Part shown: piece after piece, positions 33,366-44,947 of the stretch
Layout of the letters: each line of letters opens with the position of its first letter
Numbering within the stretch: position 1 is the first letter of the stretch
DNA from: Petrosia ficiformis
Lineage: Eukaryota > Porifera > Demospongiae > Haplosclerida > Petrosiidae
Assembly (NCBI GenBank): GCA_947044365.1
Contig: OX345649.1
Coordinates: forward strand, 5,263,187-5,327,186
Direction of reading: 5' to 3'
DNA: 64,000 nucleotides
Translations under genes and position numbers: made by a program
The notes under the pieces: model-generated
Told to the model about the DNA's origin: nothing
Databases searched by the model: none
Seen by the model: only the letters and a program-made list of their open reading frames with translations

Positions 33366-35467
33366 TATGCTGTACAAGACTGGGAAGTGCAACATAGTCC
33401 AGAATTTTTGAAATCTAATTGCTAGAAAAATGTATGCTTAGTATGATCATGATGGATCAAGTAATTTTGTAAAAACACTTCTGAGAAAATCCATCTACGT
33501 GTACATGTATGGTAATACATATACATACATGTACATGTACATGGTAATACATATAGTCGTATACATACATGTACATGGTACATGGACATACATGTACATA
33601 CATTGTACATATATGGTAATACATATACATACATGTACATGGTACATTTATGTGTATATTCAGCATGTGAAAATTTCTCGTCTACATGCACATGTATGGT
33701 AATACATACCGTAATTCGGGAAAATTTCGTACTATAAAAATTTTCGTATAACAGTATGTGTACGAAATTTAAAAATTCGAAAATTAACGGGTATATGGAA
33801 ATAAACGGTATTCGTAAATAATAACGTACGCACGTACGAAACTTTATACATACGAAAAATAAAAATTCGAAATATTTTAGAGACGAAATATTCCCGATTT
33901 ACGGTATTACATATATGTACATTATACATGTATGGTAATACATAACACATATATGTACATTGTACATGTATGGTAATACATAATACATGTACATAGATGT
34001 ACATTGTACATGTATGGACACACCAGTACATTAGTATTATATTCACAAACCTGCAATTCTTTGTTGCCCATAACTCCGTTTGTATGACTACTTATTTCAG
34101 TATCAGTTTTGAAAATATCTGGAGAAAAATTTAATTAAATTTGAACACGTACAGATGTACATACATACATACATACATACATACACACTAAAAATACGAT
34201 CTTACCTTTGTGTTCTGATTGAGTAACAGCAGAGATTGCAACAACTTCAGACCATTTTATTGATAATGTTTGAACAACTAAACATTTGGACAGTGGCTAA
34301 GACAAAAAAGAAATAATTAATGTTATACATAATACTCCATTAATTAAACAATATCTCAACCAATCAGATCATTGCATTCTTCGTTACCTTGGTAATATTT
34401 GATTTGATATGGGCAAGTTCTAAAGCAATGTCCATCTATATAATATATATGTAGATATAAATGGAAAGAGTGGGATAAGAAGATAAAGTTATGATCAATT
34501 AGAAGACATAAAGAGTATTTTAAAATGGTCAGATGGAGGGAAGAGACAGACAGTTTGTGGAAGATGAGAATATACTGAAATGAAAAGGAACGATGAGATA
34601 GACACATATAAGACAGAAGGTGGTACGATATTATTTAGAATTGGACAAATATTTACCTGAGGAGATGCTGTCCGTAGAATGCCCTCATAAACTTCACCCG
34701 TGACTTTTTTCACTTCTACCATGCAACCCTGAATAAATAAAAAATAGACCACACCCACAAATTAAACCACAATATTTAAAGAATATCCAATAATCAATTA
34801 ACATCTATAAACAATATTTTATGGCCTGCAAGATCATTACTAAGATAGCTTTTGATAGGAGTTAATGCACATGGTTCAAAAAGTATCAAAAACTATGCCT
34901 CATGTATATACAAAATCTGGTAGCAAAGGTTATGTGTTTCACTGTATGTCATTGAATAATATGCATATTGCTGTATGGGTATATATTCTGCAGGCTGAAC
35001 TGTTGACCTAGCTGAGTCAGCTGTAGCATAACTTGATTAAATTCCACAATGACGTATAGTGACGCATATACAATTTCCTCTGAAAAAACAGCAAATGAAA
35101 TATTACTTACAATAAGTGATGTAAGCGCATGAATTAATGGTTTGTTTCGATAAGCTCCCTCTGTGTATGGCTAATTAAAAGAAAAAGATTATGAGTTCTA
35201 AATATAGATATGCTATAAATAGTAACGACTAACCGGACTTCGTGAAGTTACTGCTCTTCCTCCACTTGTACTCCCCCAATCCCCTCTACAAAGAAGTAAA
35301 TAAATATATATACATATGCCTTCACAAATACAACAGCTGATACATGTATGTACATTACATCAACTGTGCCCTCAAAAAATATATTAAATATAGTTATATA
35401 TACATACAGTGTCTTACCTCCCATACCCATGAGATTGGGGGCCCTTCTTCCTACTCCTGTTAGCCAT
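29699..35467 (-). CDS. ATXN2: Ataxin-2 (Lsm, LsmAD, PAM2)
   Basis: Exons that join in frame: 35418-35467, 35234-35285, 35111-35170, 34657-34728, 34388-34435, 34206-34296, 34051-34118, 33165-33275, 33059-33102, 32868-33006, 32696-32740, 32604-32639, then 31747-32037, 31620-31674, 31369-31570, 30844-30920, 30758-30791, 30355-30585 and 29699-29751. The ATG at 35467 gives MANRSRKKGPQSHGYGRGDW, chosen because it alone is in frame with the Lsm exons. Lsm domain: GCMVEVKKVTGEVYEGILRT. LsmAD: GWTPEAMFDTNRMKFNVGSS. A PAM2 motif (SFKLNPTAKEFKPS, exon 31620-31674) should bind the MLLE domain of poly(A)-binding protein. The C-terminal part is Gln/Pro/Ser-rich. Roughly 590 residues, about half of human ataxin-2, and without a poly-Gln tract. 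The join between 32604 and 32037 is one phase off, so a small exon or an alternative donor is missed there. Ataxin-2 acts in cytoplasmic mRNA regulation and stress granules. Confidence 0.93.
29969..30312. mobile_element. hAT-type MITE in the last ATXN2 intron
   Basis: TIRs TAGGGCTGGGTGATAGTG and CACTATCACCCAGCACTA bound 344 bp. The flanking 8 bp are similar but not identical (ctgacatt/cttgacaa), so the insertion is probably old. It accounts for most of the intron 29752-30354. Confidence 0.8.
32411..32572. mobile_element. GGTGTGGAAA-type MITE, copy in ATXN2
   Basis: TIRs GGTGTGGAAACAG and TGTTTCCACACC bound about 160 bp. The interior includes aggacattgtccgataaatc and gagcaggacaagagtggtga, repeated at 47913-48052 and 6018-6135. 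It lies in the ATXN2 intron with the unresolved splice phase. Confidence 0.8.
33707..33906. mobile_element. 200-bp TIR element with TACCGTAAATCGGGAA-type ends
   Basis: The left end TACCGTAATTCGGGAAAAT is inverted at the right as ATATTCCCGATTTACGGTA. The interior is full of ttcgtac/gtacgaaa. The TA at both outer ends could be a TA target duplication, suggesting a Tc1/mariner-like origin (inference). Located in an ATXN2 intron. Confidence 0.8.
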
Positions 35468-35591
35468 TGCATTGGAGAGGTGGAAGAGGGCTGAAGATTC
35501 CCCAATATACTTTCTCTAGTATAGTAGGAGGGGTAGCTCACGTGTTTTTCAAAGGCCCGTTCCCAAACTGTATATTAAGCATGTGTCTGTC
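35468..35591. promoter_or_regulatory. Shared head-to-head promoter of ATXN2 and ALKBH4
   Basis: Only 124 bp separate the two divergent start codons. A perfect E-box CACGTG lies at 35539-35544, roughly in the middle. No TATA box is obvious on either side. A single bidirectional core promoter is the simplest reading (inference). Confidence 0.6.
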
Positions 35592-36519
35592 ATGAGTTGT
35601 GGCTGTAAAGGAATACGGACTTGTCTCCTGTGTGAACGGGAAAAAGTAATCCATACTAAATTTCCAGCTCATGACACGGAGTTTTACCAGTGTTACAAAT
35701 GTGGCAAGCTACTAACAAAAGATGGAATAGATTTCAAAGTTGACGTGCGACCATTGGGAGAATGCATCGACCAATTGAAATGTAGTCCAACACAAATTTT
35801 ATGTCCTCCCAGTCATGTGATGTCACATGATATGGTTATTAATTTTAGTGGCATTGTGGTAATTAAGGATTTCATTAATTCATACGAAGAGGCAACCATC
35901 ATTCCTCAAATTGACTCTTTCCCCTGGGCGGAGTCTCAATCTGGAAGAAACAAACAAGTAAGTCATGTGACTACCATGTGACTAATCATAATATAATTTC
36001 TCTCAAATATAGGATTATGGTCCAAAAGTCAATTTTAAAAAGAGAAAAGTCAAAATTGGTCACTTTAATGGACTACCATCATATAGCCAATCTTTGATAT
36101 CAAAAATGGCTGACATTTCTATTCTTGACGAGTTTCACCCTGTTGAATTATGTAATCTAGATTATCGACCAGAACGGGGTGCATCCATTGATCCTCATCA
36201 AGATGACAACTGGATCTGGGGTGAACGTCTCATCACTATTAATTACCTTTCTTCTACGTACCTTACTTTTACACACCCAGACAACCTTCTAGCTGTTCAC
36301 ATACCTCTCCCAAATCGTTCCCTGGTGGTTGTCAAGGGTGATGCAAGATATGTATGGCTTCATTCGATTAGAAGAGAGAATATCATTTATAGAAGAGTTG
36401 CCATGACAATGAGAGAACTGGGTACAGACTTCCTGGATGAACAAGAAGAAGAAATAGTTGGGAGAGATTTATTGACCGTCGCAAATTCATTTTGTGGACA
36501 ACCTGTAAACTTTAGATGA
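35592..36519 (+). CDS. ALKBH4: ALKBH4 Fe(II)/2-oxoglutarate dioxygenase
   Basis: Two exons, 35592-35957 and 36013-36519, joined by a 55-bp intron with GT/AG ends, encode 290 residues. The ATG at 35592 gives [15 protein letters not shown], matching the Cys-rich N-terminus of ALKBH4. The upstream in-frame codon at 35583 is GTG and is not used. The segment [20 protein letters not shown] is near diagnostic. The iron-binding set is visible: HxD in IDPHQDD and the distal His in WLHSIRR. The RRENIIYRR and MTMREL segments supply the 2-oxoglutarate-contacting arginines. ALKBH4 is known as a demethylase acting on actin Lys84 and implicated in DNA/RNA m6A-type chemistry. The neighbouring gelsolin genes are also actin-related, but a functional link is only speculation. 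Confidence 0.95.
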
Positions 36520-36520
36520 C

Positions 36521-36570
<50 letters not shown>

Positions 36571-36934
36571 GTATGTACATATGTATGTATGTATGTACAT
36601 ATGTACATATGTATGTACATATCATCATATGTGTGTATGTATGTATGTATGTATGTATGTATGTATGTATGTATGTATGTATGTATGTACATATGTATGT
36701 ATGTATGTACATAAACTACATATGTAATATATGTATGTACATGTAGGTATGTATGTATGTGTGTATGTACATGTATGATGTATGTACATGAACTGCATAT
36801 GTATTGTATGTATGTATGTACATGAACTACATATGTAACTACATGTACATGTATGTGTATGAATATTTTTACTGGTATTAACAATGAAGTAATAAAAATT
36901 AATATAGACAAAAAGATCAGAAATAAAAATATAA
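36520..36934. repeat. ALKBH4-BRAP convergent gap filled with (AT)n and (GTAT)n
   Basis: From 36524 a pure (AT)n tract runs into (GTAT)n/(ACAT)n up to about 36855. This fills most of the space between the two convergent genes, so both 3'UTRs are probably repeat-derived. Open frames here (MYVCMYV... and HTYIHTYI... types) are repeat translations, not genes. Confidence 0.8.
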
Positions 36935-37789
36935 TTAAGAATGTCGTCCTTTCTTACGCCCTTTCTTTCCCCCTCCACTGGCTTCAGGTGATACAGTCAC
37001 TACCAAATGACCTCCTTGGATATCCTTTACAATAAATACGTAAACTAACATCATACTAAAGTACATGTAGATTAGATGGAAGGTTGATTGTAAAAGGCTT
37101 ATGCAAGCTAGGTGCTATTATGATATCCAGACTAGGGTTGTGTGATGTGGTTAAAAAATAGAATTATCTATTGCTGCTTGCCAAAAATATCACGATATTC
37201 AATTGAAACGCTTATATGTAAATAAATGTAAAATAAATCAATCAAAGTTATGTACACTAGCTTGTTATAACTGCTTTTAGTGGTATAAACTAGGTTTGCT
37301 AAACTGCCCACTCCAGTGTATTGATACACCCAAAAGCCAATATTGTATCACGATATTGGATGAAAATATAAATATTTCGATATATCAATATTGACACATC
37401 ACTCAAGTGTGATACATACATACCTGTTTGGTTCCTTCAGGAGCTTGAGAAATCTTCTGTTGAGTTTCTAAATAAAACATCAAATCTTTTACTTGATCTT
37501 GTAAATCTTTAATTTCCTGTGTATGTGTGTGTGTGTGTGTGTCACTATTATCATAAACAGATTATTCGTAACCCAACCTGGTCCTTCTTGTCCATTGTAG
37601 AATGCATTTTTTCTTCAAGAGCCGTTACACGATCCCTCCAGGCATGTTGATTGTCTGACAAATATTTGTTTAGCTTGTTTTGAAAACAGGTATTAATGAG
37701 AGCCAGGAATAAATAAATTCATCATTACCTCCTTCTCTTCTTGTAGCTCACTATGTACTTTTGAAAGTTTAGTCTGCAACTGATTATTT

Positions 37790-37845
<56 letters not shown>

Positions 37846-37847
37846 AC

Positions 37848-37900
<53 letters not shown>

Positions 37901-40900
37901 GATAGATATAAATTGAAGATCAATGAACAATGATAATAAATGTACATGTACATATGTATATGTATATGTACATGTACATGTACCTGGTTTAATTTCTTAT
38001 CACGTTCTTTTTTTTCTTTTTCTAATTCACTAATTAATATTCCTAGTTTCTCATTCTCTGAACTGCTGTTTCTATATCTTGTGTTCAGAACTGAAATCTA
38101 AAAGAAGAGAAGAGCGAGGAGAGGAGAAGAGAGGAGAGGAAGTGGAAATGAAGAATAAAATGGAGAATATGTCATTCCCTTTACTCTAAAGGCTAATGAC
38201 CTCAAAATTACTTTATAACATATAATGTATATATTAATGTCATAAGGTTAATACATGATTATACTATAACTCAATAACATGTATGTGTACTATAGTGTAT
38301 AGTTTAGTGTCATAAGGTTAATACATGATTATACTGTAACTCAATAACATGTATGTGTACTATAGTGTATAGTTTAATGTCATATAAGGTTAATACATGA
38401 TTATACTGTAACTCAATAACATGTATGTGTACTATAGTGTATAGTTTAATGTCATAAGGTTAATACATGATTATACTATAACTCAATAACATGTATGTGT
38501 ACTACGGTGTATAGTTTAATGTCATAAGGTTAATACATGATTATACTATAACTCAATAACATGTATGTGAACTATAGTGTATAGTTTAATGTCATAAGGT
38601 TAATACATGATTATACTGTAACTCAATAACATGTATGTGTACTATAGTGTATAGTTTAATATCATATAAGGTTAATACATGATTATACTGTAACTCAATA
38701 ACATGTATGTGTACTATAGTGTATAGTTTAATGTCATAAGGTTAATACATGATTATACTGTAACTCAATAACATGTATGTGTACTATAGTGTATAGTTTA
38801 ATGACATAAGGTTAATACATGATTATACTGTAACGTAATTAATAAATGAAGCAAATTTGACATACACAAAAAAGAACTGGAAGGATAATAAATGATGCAG
38901 GTAAAAAGATTATTGGTCATTCCATGAACATTTTTCTGAGGTCAAGGTGAACATGAATGACCTTTATTAACTAGTCAGGTATTGGTAGTTTAGTTTTAAC
39001 TATGATTGTGATAATTATACATTATTGTATTTCAGGGCGTCTGGGCATCAGATTACCAAAGAATACATCATGTGATTATCACATGACAAGCATGTGAGTA
39101 TATATATAATCTTTATGTATGGAATTCACTGGAGAGATAATGAGCTGCAGTTATCCCTTGAGTCTCAGTAGCAACCATTTTTTGATATCTGCCTGTCTTT
39201 ACAATGAACAGCAATACCTTAAATACATGTTCATCAAGATTAACAGGCAGGAGATGAGTATTATATAGTTCAGATGGAAATTATTCATCATTTGCCCTCA
39301 AGTGTTCTTATAATTAGAAACATTATTAATTTTCTACCAAGTGTTTAATGTAATATTTGTTTATATCTAAAACCTAGTATAACAATAATGATGATATATA
39401 ACAATTAAAGACTATGATAGTACTCTCCATGTAAGGATACAGCCGTTAGAATATGTTTCAATTGCAAGTACATTTACAAGTACAGCAAACCTGTTCTGCA
39501 GCTTCCTTTTCAGCTCTTTCTAATTTTTCTTCAAAATATAATCGTTGAGAGTCTAACTGACTAGTCAATAGATAAGTGTACTGCAGTGTGCATTAAATAG
39601 AAATAAATTGATCATGTGACATAGTCTACTACGCAATTTATTAATACTGTAGGTAGAGATGGAAAGATGAATAGAAGAGAAGAAATGGATGAATGGATTG
39701 ATCTATCCAGCAATCGAAGGATGGAGGAATGGCTGGCTAGATTGATGTATGCATGGATGAATAGATTGATGGATGGATGAATGGATGGATGGATGGATGG
39801 ATGCATGGATAGATAGATGGATGGATGGATGGATAGACAGATGGAGGAATAGATGGCTAGATTGATGTATGATGGATAGATGGATGCATGGATAGATAGA
39901 CGGCTGGATGGATAGATAGATGGTCACAGCATTTGTATGTTACTAACTATGTCCATATACCTCTAATTGAAGTGAGTCAATCTTTTCGTCATCAGGTAAC
40001 TAAATAAAACATGTAATACAAGTTAACCAAAAGTTACCAAACATGAGAGTTTAATGTCCCATATAAGGGTAATCAAATTACAATTACATAATTAAATCAT
40101 AATTATATTTGCCCTCAGAGAAGCATGTCAGTTCCATTTTGATAAGCAAGACAATTTGACTAAAATTGGAAGAATGAAGTGTTTTTAAATTCTTTAACAT
40201 TCTAATCTAACCCACATATTATAAACAGAAGTAAATTGGATCAAAACATATTATTTTCTACTTACATCTGTTTGTCCTTCCACTTCTATCAGTTTACCAT
40301 CTCCTTTGTTCTGAACCAATCTATGAACATAGTTATCTGACGGTGTGAAATATGAGGTAGTTGATAAAGAAGAAAGATTGTCATTACCTCCAATATAATC
40401 CCAAACTCGTTGCGTTCCTACTTGCATTGTGAATGTATGTTGCGTCAATAAAAAATGACTGAAACAAAATGAAGTTAATTAATATGTAATATCTAAGCAA
40501 TTAGGATTAGAAACAAGTAATACTCCAGCAACATCTTGAAGAATGAGCCAAATTGGTTCAACAATGTTAATGTGTGTGCCATTGGGAATACATCTTGAGC
40601 TAATTAACAAACACTTAATGCTGTTAGTGATAATATAATCATAATTAACTGCGCCATCTGGCCCAAAGAGAGAACTGTGCAGTGCCAATATGGGACAATG
40701 GTACGCTATATAAGCTTATAAAAAGGATTGTCCAGATATATTGGAGCCAAAATTTGTCAAATAAAGACTAGTTTTTGCCATCATAATACATGCTAGCTAT
40801 ACAGTGGTGAGTATTGTTGAAAAGTTTTGATGTTCACTGCATCATTTTCAAGTTACACCTACATCTGATCATTTGGCTCCTGAATTTAAGTTTTATTATA

Positions 40901-43900
40901 ATTATGTATGTAACTCACTCATTGGCATGTCCACCAAGATATCGACCACACCCAACATGACCACAAATTAAACAGATCCATAAATCCTATAATTAAATTA
41001 TAACATGTAAATCTCCAAGTACATGTACATGTACATGTATAAATACATGTACAAGTACATGACTATGTACATGTACACATATAAGTACATGTACATGTAC
41101 ATGACTAAGTACATGTACATGACTAAGTACATGTACATGTATAAGTACATGACTATGTACATGTACATGTATAAGTACATGTACGTGTACATACATGTAA
41201 CTATGTACATGTACATGTATAAGTACATGTACGTGTACATGTACATGTACATGTACAAAGTACATGACTGTACATGACTATGTACATGTACAAAGTACAC
41301 GTACATGACTGTACATACATGACAACTAACCTCTTTCGAGTCACATGTAGAACATGTGTTCTCGCCAGATGGTTCTGGAATTTGTGTATATCGACAGACA
41401 GGACATCTGTGTAGTAAAATTACAGATCATGTGACAATCACATGATTAAACTCACGTAGAATCCTCCCACTTTGTCAAGCAATAAGTATGAAATGAGTGA
41501 TTACACAATATTGTCAGGACGGACTCATCCTGAATAGATTATGATTTTAAAATAATTTTAGCCGTCTATTGTAAAAACTTATCTATTAATATTAATATTA
41601 ATAGTATCTATAATAAATTAATTATAATGACCAATGCCAATTAACATCAGATTCTCATTATATCACATGACCAATACTAATTACCATCAAATTCTCATCA
41701 GATATCACATTATCAATACTAATTACCATCAAATTCTCATCATATATCACATGACCAATACCAATTACCATCAAACTCTCATCAGATATCACATGACCAA
41801 TAGCAATTACCATCAGGTATAACTAATCTATTGTTCAAAAGATCTATTACTATTAAACTTACCAGCCTCTCTAGACATACAGGACAACTAGGTAGTTCTG
41901 TCAGTCCTATATTATGTTGTGAACTTTTTCCTCCTGTTTTAATAACTTCTATTCGACTAGCATATACCAGCTGACACACTCTTCTCTCTAGAGAACTATA
42001 GCGACGCATATTGTATGACATATAAAACTGCTCAGCAGATGCCTAAGGGAATGGAGTAATACCATAGAGGAGATAAAGAGACAAACATACACTGTATAAA
42101 TAGACATGTACACTTTGAGTAGACGTAGTTTATGATATTCTATTGGCTTCAGATGCCAAACAGGCTTGATCAGTTTACTTGTGGTATGGTATCACTAACC
42201 ACAATGCTGATCACATAAGCACTAATAAAAAGGCCTTTTGGCCACACCCACAACAAGAGGGAGTAATACAATTTAAACTCTCAGCTTTTTCTTTTCAAAG
42301 TATGTCTAAAAGTTGTATTCCACACAACAACTGTGTTTCTATAGTTCTTTTCCAATAATGAAATCTACGCTACAAAATATTTAAACTCATAACAACATTG
42401 GACCTAACATACCCTCAGTAACAGTACCAATGCCTTTTACAATTATTATCATAATATAGTCTTCTCCCTAGGCAGTCTTGTCCCTAGTTACCTAGGCAGT
42501 CTTGTCCCTAGTTACTTGGGCAGTCTTGTCCCTAGTTACACATTATCCCTAGTTACCCAGGCAGTCTTGTCCCTAGTTACACATTATCCCTAGTTACCCA
42601 AGCAGTCTTGTCTCTAGTTACCCAGTCTCTAGTATAGCTTGCCCATGTATGTAAGTAAACTGTTTGTTTCATATGCTGTATTCATTAAATTGCCCTTTGA
42701 TGTCTGGAGACTAGACTTTCACCTGTAGTGTGAACATCAATAAAACAACTAACCTAATGTATTTTACTCTACTTGTATAAACATCTTTTTGTCATAGAAG
42801 GTACATATTATTATATATTAGCTAATTAAAATATACATTATGTTAAAAAAACATTTACTTTATCTTTAAATCTCAAAATTATCATATACTGATTGGGAGT
42901 GGAGTCTCGTACAACTTGAATACTGGTTATCCATGACCTGTATGTATGTATGTATGTATGTATGTATATATGTGTGTATGTATGTATGTGTGTGTGTATG
43001 TGTGTATGTATGTATGTATGTATCAGGGCATAAACGAAGGTGATTTTTATACCATCGAAGGTTTGTTCCAACTAGAACAAGAAGGTTCACGAAGGTGTAA
43101 CACTATGAATGTGTTAACTTTGTACCTATACAAGTGTTTATCTAATGGGAGACCTCTTAATTCAGAAGATGGCAGATGAGATTCAGTACATTCTGGTTTT
43201 GAAAGTCCACACTCTCGTCCATGGTCTCTTCACTCTCAGCCATTATCAATCTCCACGTGACAAATGCAATAGTTATAAATAATTATTGCAGCAAATAATT
43301 AACCACGTGTTAATTGCGAACCTTTGTGGAATGGATTCTACCTTCGAAGGTAAGGAATTATAACGAACCTTCGAATGTTACCACCTTTGTTTATGCCCTG
43401 GTATGTATGTATGTATGTACATTGTGTATGTGTGTGTGTATGTTTGTATGTATGTATGTATGTATGTATGTATGTATGTATGTATGTATGATTGTATGTA
43501 TGTATGTATGTATGTATGTATGTATGTATGTATGTATGTGTGTGTGTATGTGTGTATGCATGTATGTATGTATGTATGTATGTACATTGTGTATGTGTGT
43601 GTGTATGTGTGTATGTATGTATGTATGTATGTATGTATGTATGTATGTATGTATGTATGTATGTATGTATGTATGTATGTATGTGTGTGTGTGTGTGTGT
43701 GTGTATGTATATGTGTATGTATGTATGTATGTATGTTGTATGTATGTATGTATGTATGTATGTATGTATGTGTGTATGTATGTATGTATGTATGTATGTA
43801 TGTATGTATGTATGTATGTACTAACAAAATACATGTAGAAGCAGAGAACATAATTAATATATTCATTATACATTAATTTCATTATTCATTAATTAATCAG

Positions 43901-44245
43901 GACTTCACTCACTGGACAGGTAATAAAAATTCAAGTAAATCTGTTAGAGAAAGGTGTGCAGGGACTCCCAAAATACATATCACTTTACTGCTTCGCTGTT
44001 TAACTGGTTTTGATCTGTTAAATACAAGTTAGAATAAATCCCCAAGCACAAGAAAATGTGTGTCATTAGTTTACTGAGGTTTACTAAGTTTTACTGACCT
44101 ATCTCTGAATAGATGTATAATACCACGTATTGCCTCCACAGCTGGTATACCAGAGAAATAAGGAATATTATCGGGAAGCTCTTTCAGTGGAATATCGTCA
44201 GATGTTAATGAAGAATTTGTTGAAACTAATATAGATTAAATAAAG

Positions 44246-44288
<43 letters not shown>

Positions 44289-44843
44289 CTAATGTTGTTT
44301 TAGTTATCTATGGCTACACTGAATGTTTGAGAAACCAGGCATACTATAACTGTGGTCACTATTGCAACTAACTACATATTTATATTCATGTATGGATGCA
44401 TGCATGCTTAAATAGGACCATATAATAAAAACGGCATATCAAGTAGGTGTAGTAAATGATATAGATTAGAACTCTTCTCCCCGTTACCCTAGAATTGAGG
44501 ACACACCCATTCTAAATATTCAAGTTGCTTTTCAAATTATTTGACTCTTAACAGACCTTGAGATATATATCGTTCCAATTTTATATCATGTGATCGACGT
44601 TGACCTAATGAAGCCTGAACCACAACTGGATCAGAATCTGCAAAATAAGTTGCAAACTAAAGACACACCCACATTACAATCACGTGACAAACCTTCCTTG
44701 ATCACTGAGGGATTAAACTGAAGCTCTTCAACATCTTCAAATGATTTCTCTTTTTCATCAAGCACTAGTCTTAATACCACAGCATCTGCTTCACTGGGAA
44801 CAGTACAATCACTGTCTTCCTTGTCCTCTTCCATGTCAGTCAT
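36935..44843 (-). CDS. BRAP: BRAP (BRCA1-associated protein / IMP) E3 ligase
   Basis: The start is ATG 44843 ([12 protein letters not shown]) and the stop is at 36935. Main coding exons (approximate): 44692-44843, 44559-44640, 44098-44228, 43908-44015, 42850-42940, 41858-42043, 41455-41536, 41332-41408, 40920-40988, 40264-40458, 39959-40001, 39492-39582, 37984-38099, further short exons 37560-37790, 37424-37517 and 36935-37027. Domains in order: BRAP2 RNA-recognition-like domain ([19 protein letters not shown], then [13 protein letters not shown]); RING-H2 ([31 protein letters not shown]); UBP-type zinc finger ([16 protein letters not shown], then HTFTMQ, RVWDY); a long coiled coil; and a basic tail [14 protein letters not shown] restrains KSR-dependent Ras-MAPK signalling and retains NLS cargo in the cytoplasm. 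Introns carry two hAT-like elements and several mini/microsatellites. Confidence 0.93.
37133..37404. mobile_element. hAT-type MITE, family 1 diverged copy 3
   Basis: Opens TAGGGTTGTGTGATGTGG and closes TGACACATCACTC. Shares atatcacgatatt, the gtaaataaatg segment, ccagtgtattgatacaccca and tattgtatcacgatattgga with the copies at 17194 and 21849, but with many changes and an internal deletion. Located in a BRAP intron. Confidence 0.8.
37793..37912. repeat. (GATA)n microsatellite
   Basis: Near-pure GATA repeat in a BRAP intron between coiled-coil exons. Confidence 0.95.
38215..38835. repeat. 60-65-bp minisatellite in BRAP
   Basis: About ten units of gtcataaggttaatacatga, ttatactgtaactcaataac, atgtatgtgtactatagtgt and atagtttaat. 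Single-base variants mark individual units. Confidence 0.95.
40490..40700 (-). repeat. Dispersed repeat with conserved frame, copy 2
   Basis: Minus-strand reading [18 protein letters not shown] parallels copy 1 at 25270. Located in a BRAP intron. Possibly a fossil transposon coding segment. Confidence 0.65.
41020..41300. repeat. ACATGT-based palindromic repeat array
   Basis: Repeated gtacatgtacatgtataagt and catgactaagtacatg units in a BRAP intron. The same hexamer palindrome occurs in dozens of short runs elsewhere in the window. Confidence 0.9.
41633..41830. repeat. 43-bp minisatellite in BRAP
   Basis: Four to five units of tatcacatgaccaatactaa plus ttaccatcaaattctcatca. Confidence 0.9.
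42465..42632. repeat. GCAGTCTTGTCCCTAGTTAC minisatellite
   Basis: About seven units of 24-45 bp in a BRAP intron. Confidence 0.9.
43024..43400. mobile_element. hAT-type MITE inserted in a (GTAT)n array
   Basis: TIRs CAGGGCATAAACGAAGGTG and CACCTTTGTTTATGCCCTG bound 377 bp. The 8 bp on both sides are gtatgtat, consistent with a target duplication but also with the surrounding repeat (42940-43023 and 43401-43820). It shares the gaaggt/accttcgaa theme with the element at 50570. Confidence 0.85.
43401..43820. repeat. (GTAT)n microsatellite
   Basis: About 420 bp, with GTGT interruptions, in a BRAP intron. It produces long false ORFs on both strands. Confidence 0.95.
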
Positions 44844-44947
44844 CAAAGGGTTAATAAAGCAAACCACGCCCGCTTACTTAATTGCACTGTGTTTTGCGGT
44901 ATATATTTGCAAGGGCTGTTTCTTCATCGTTGTCTGAATCTTTCGCA
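44844..44947. promoter_or_regulatory. Shared head-to-head promoter of BRAP and gelsolin A
   Basis: Only 104 bp separate the divergent start codons. A TATA-like tatatatt lies at about 44900, some 45 bp before the gelsolin A ATG, and a CACGCCCGC GC-box-like patch lies near the BRAP side. A second in-frame ATG at 44882 would extend gelsolin A by 22 residues and leave only 38 bp, so the downstream ATG is preferred. Confidence 0.5.

Noticed and set aside
35248..35541. ATXN2 reading starting at 35541 (SYPSYYTRES)
   Set aside because: The first codon is GTG, no upstream ATG is in frame, and this frame does not join to the Lsm exons. The overlapping frame from ATG 35467 joins perfectly.
35583..35591. 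ALKBH4 start three codons upstream
   Set aside because: The codon at 35583 is GTG. The ATG at 35592 gives the conserved N-terminus.
43314..43882. Overlapping ORFs on both strands ([15 protein letters not shown])
   Set aside because: Products of the (GTAT)n microsatellite in a BRAP intron.
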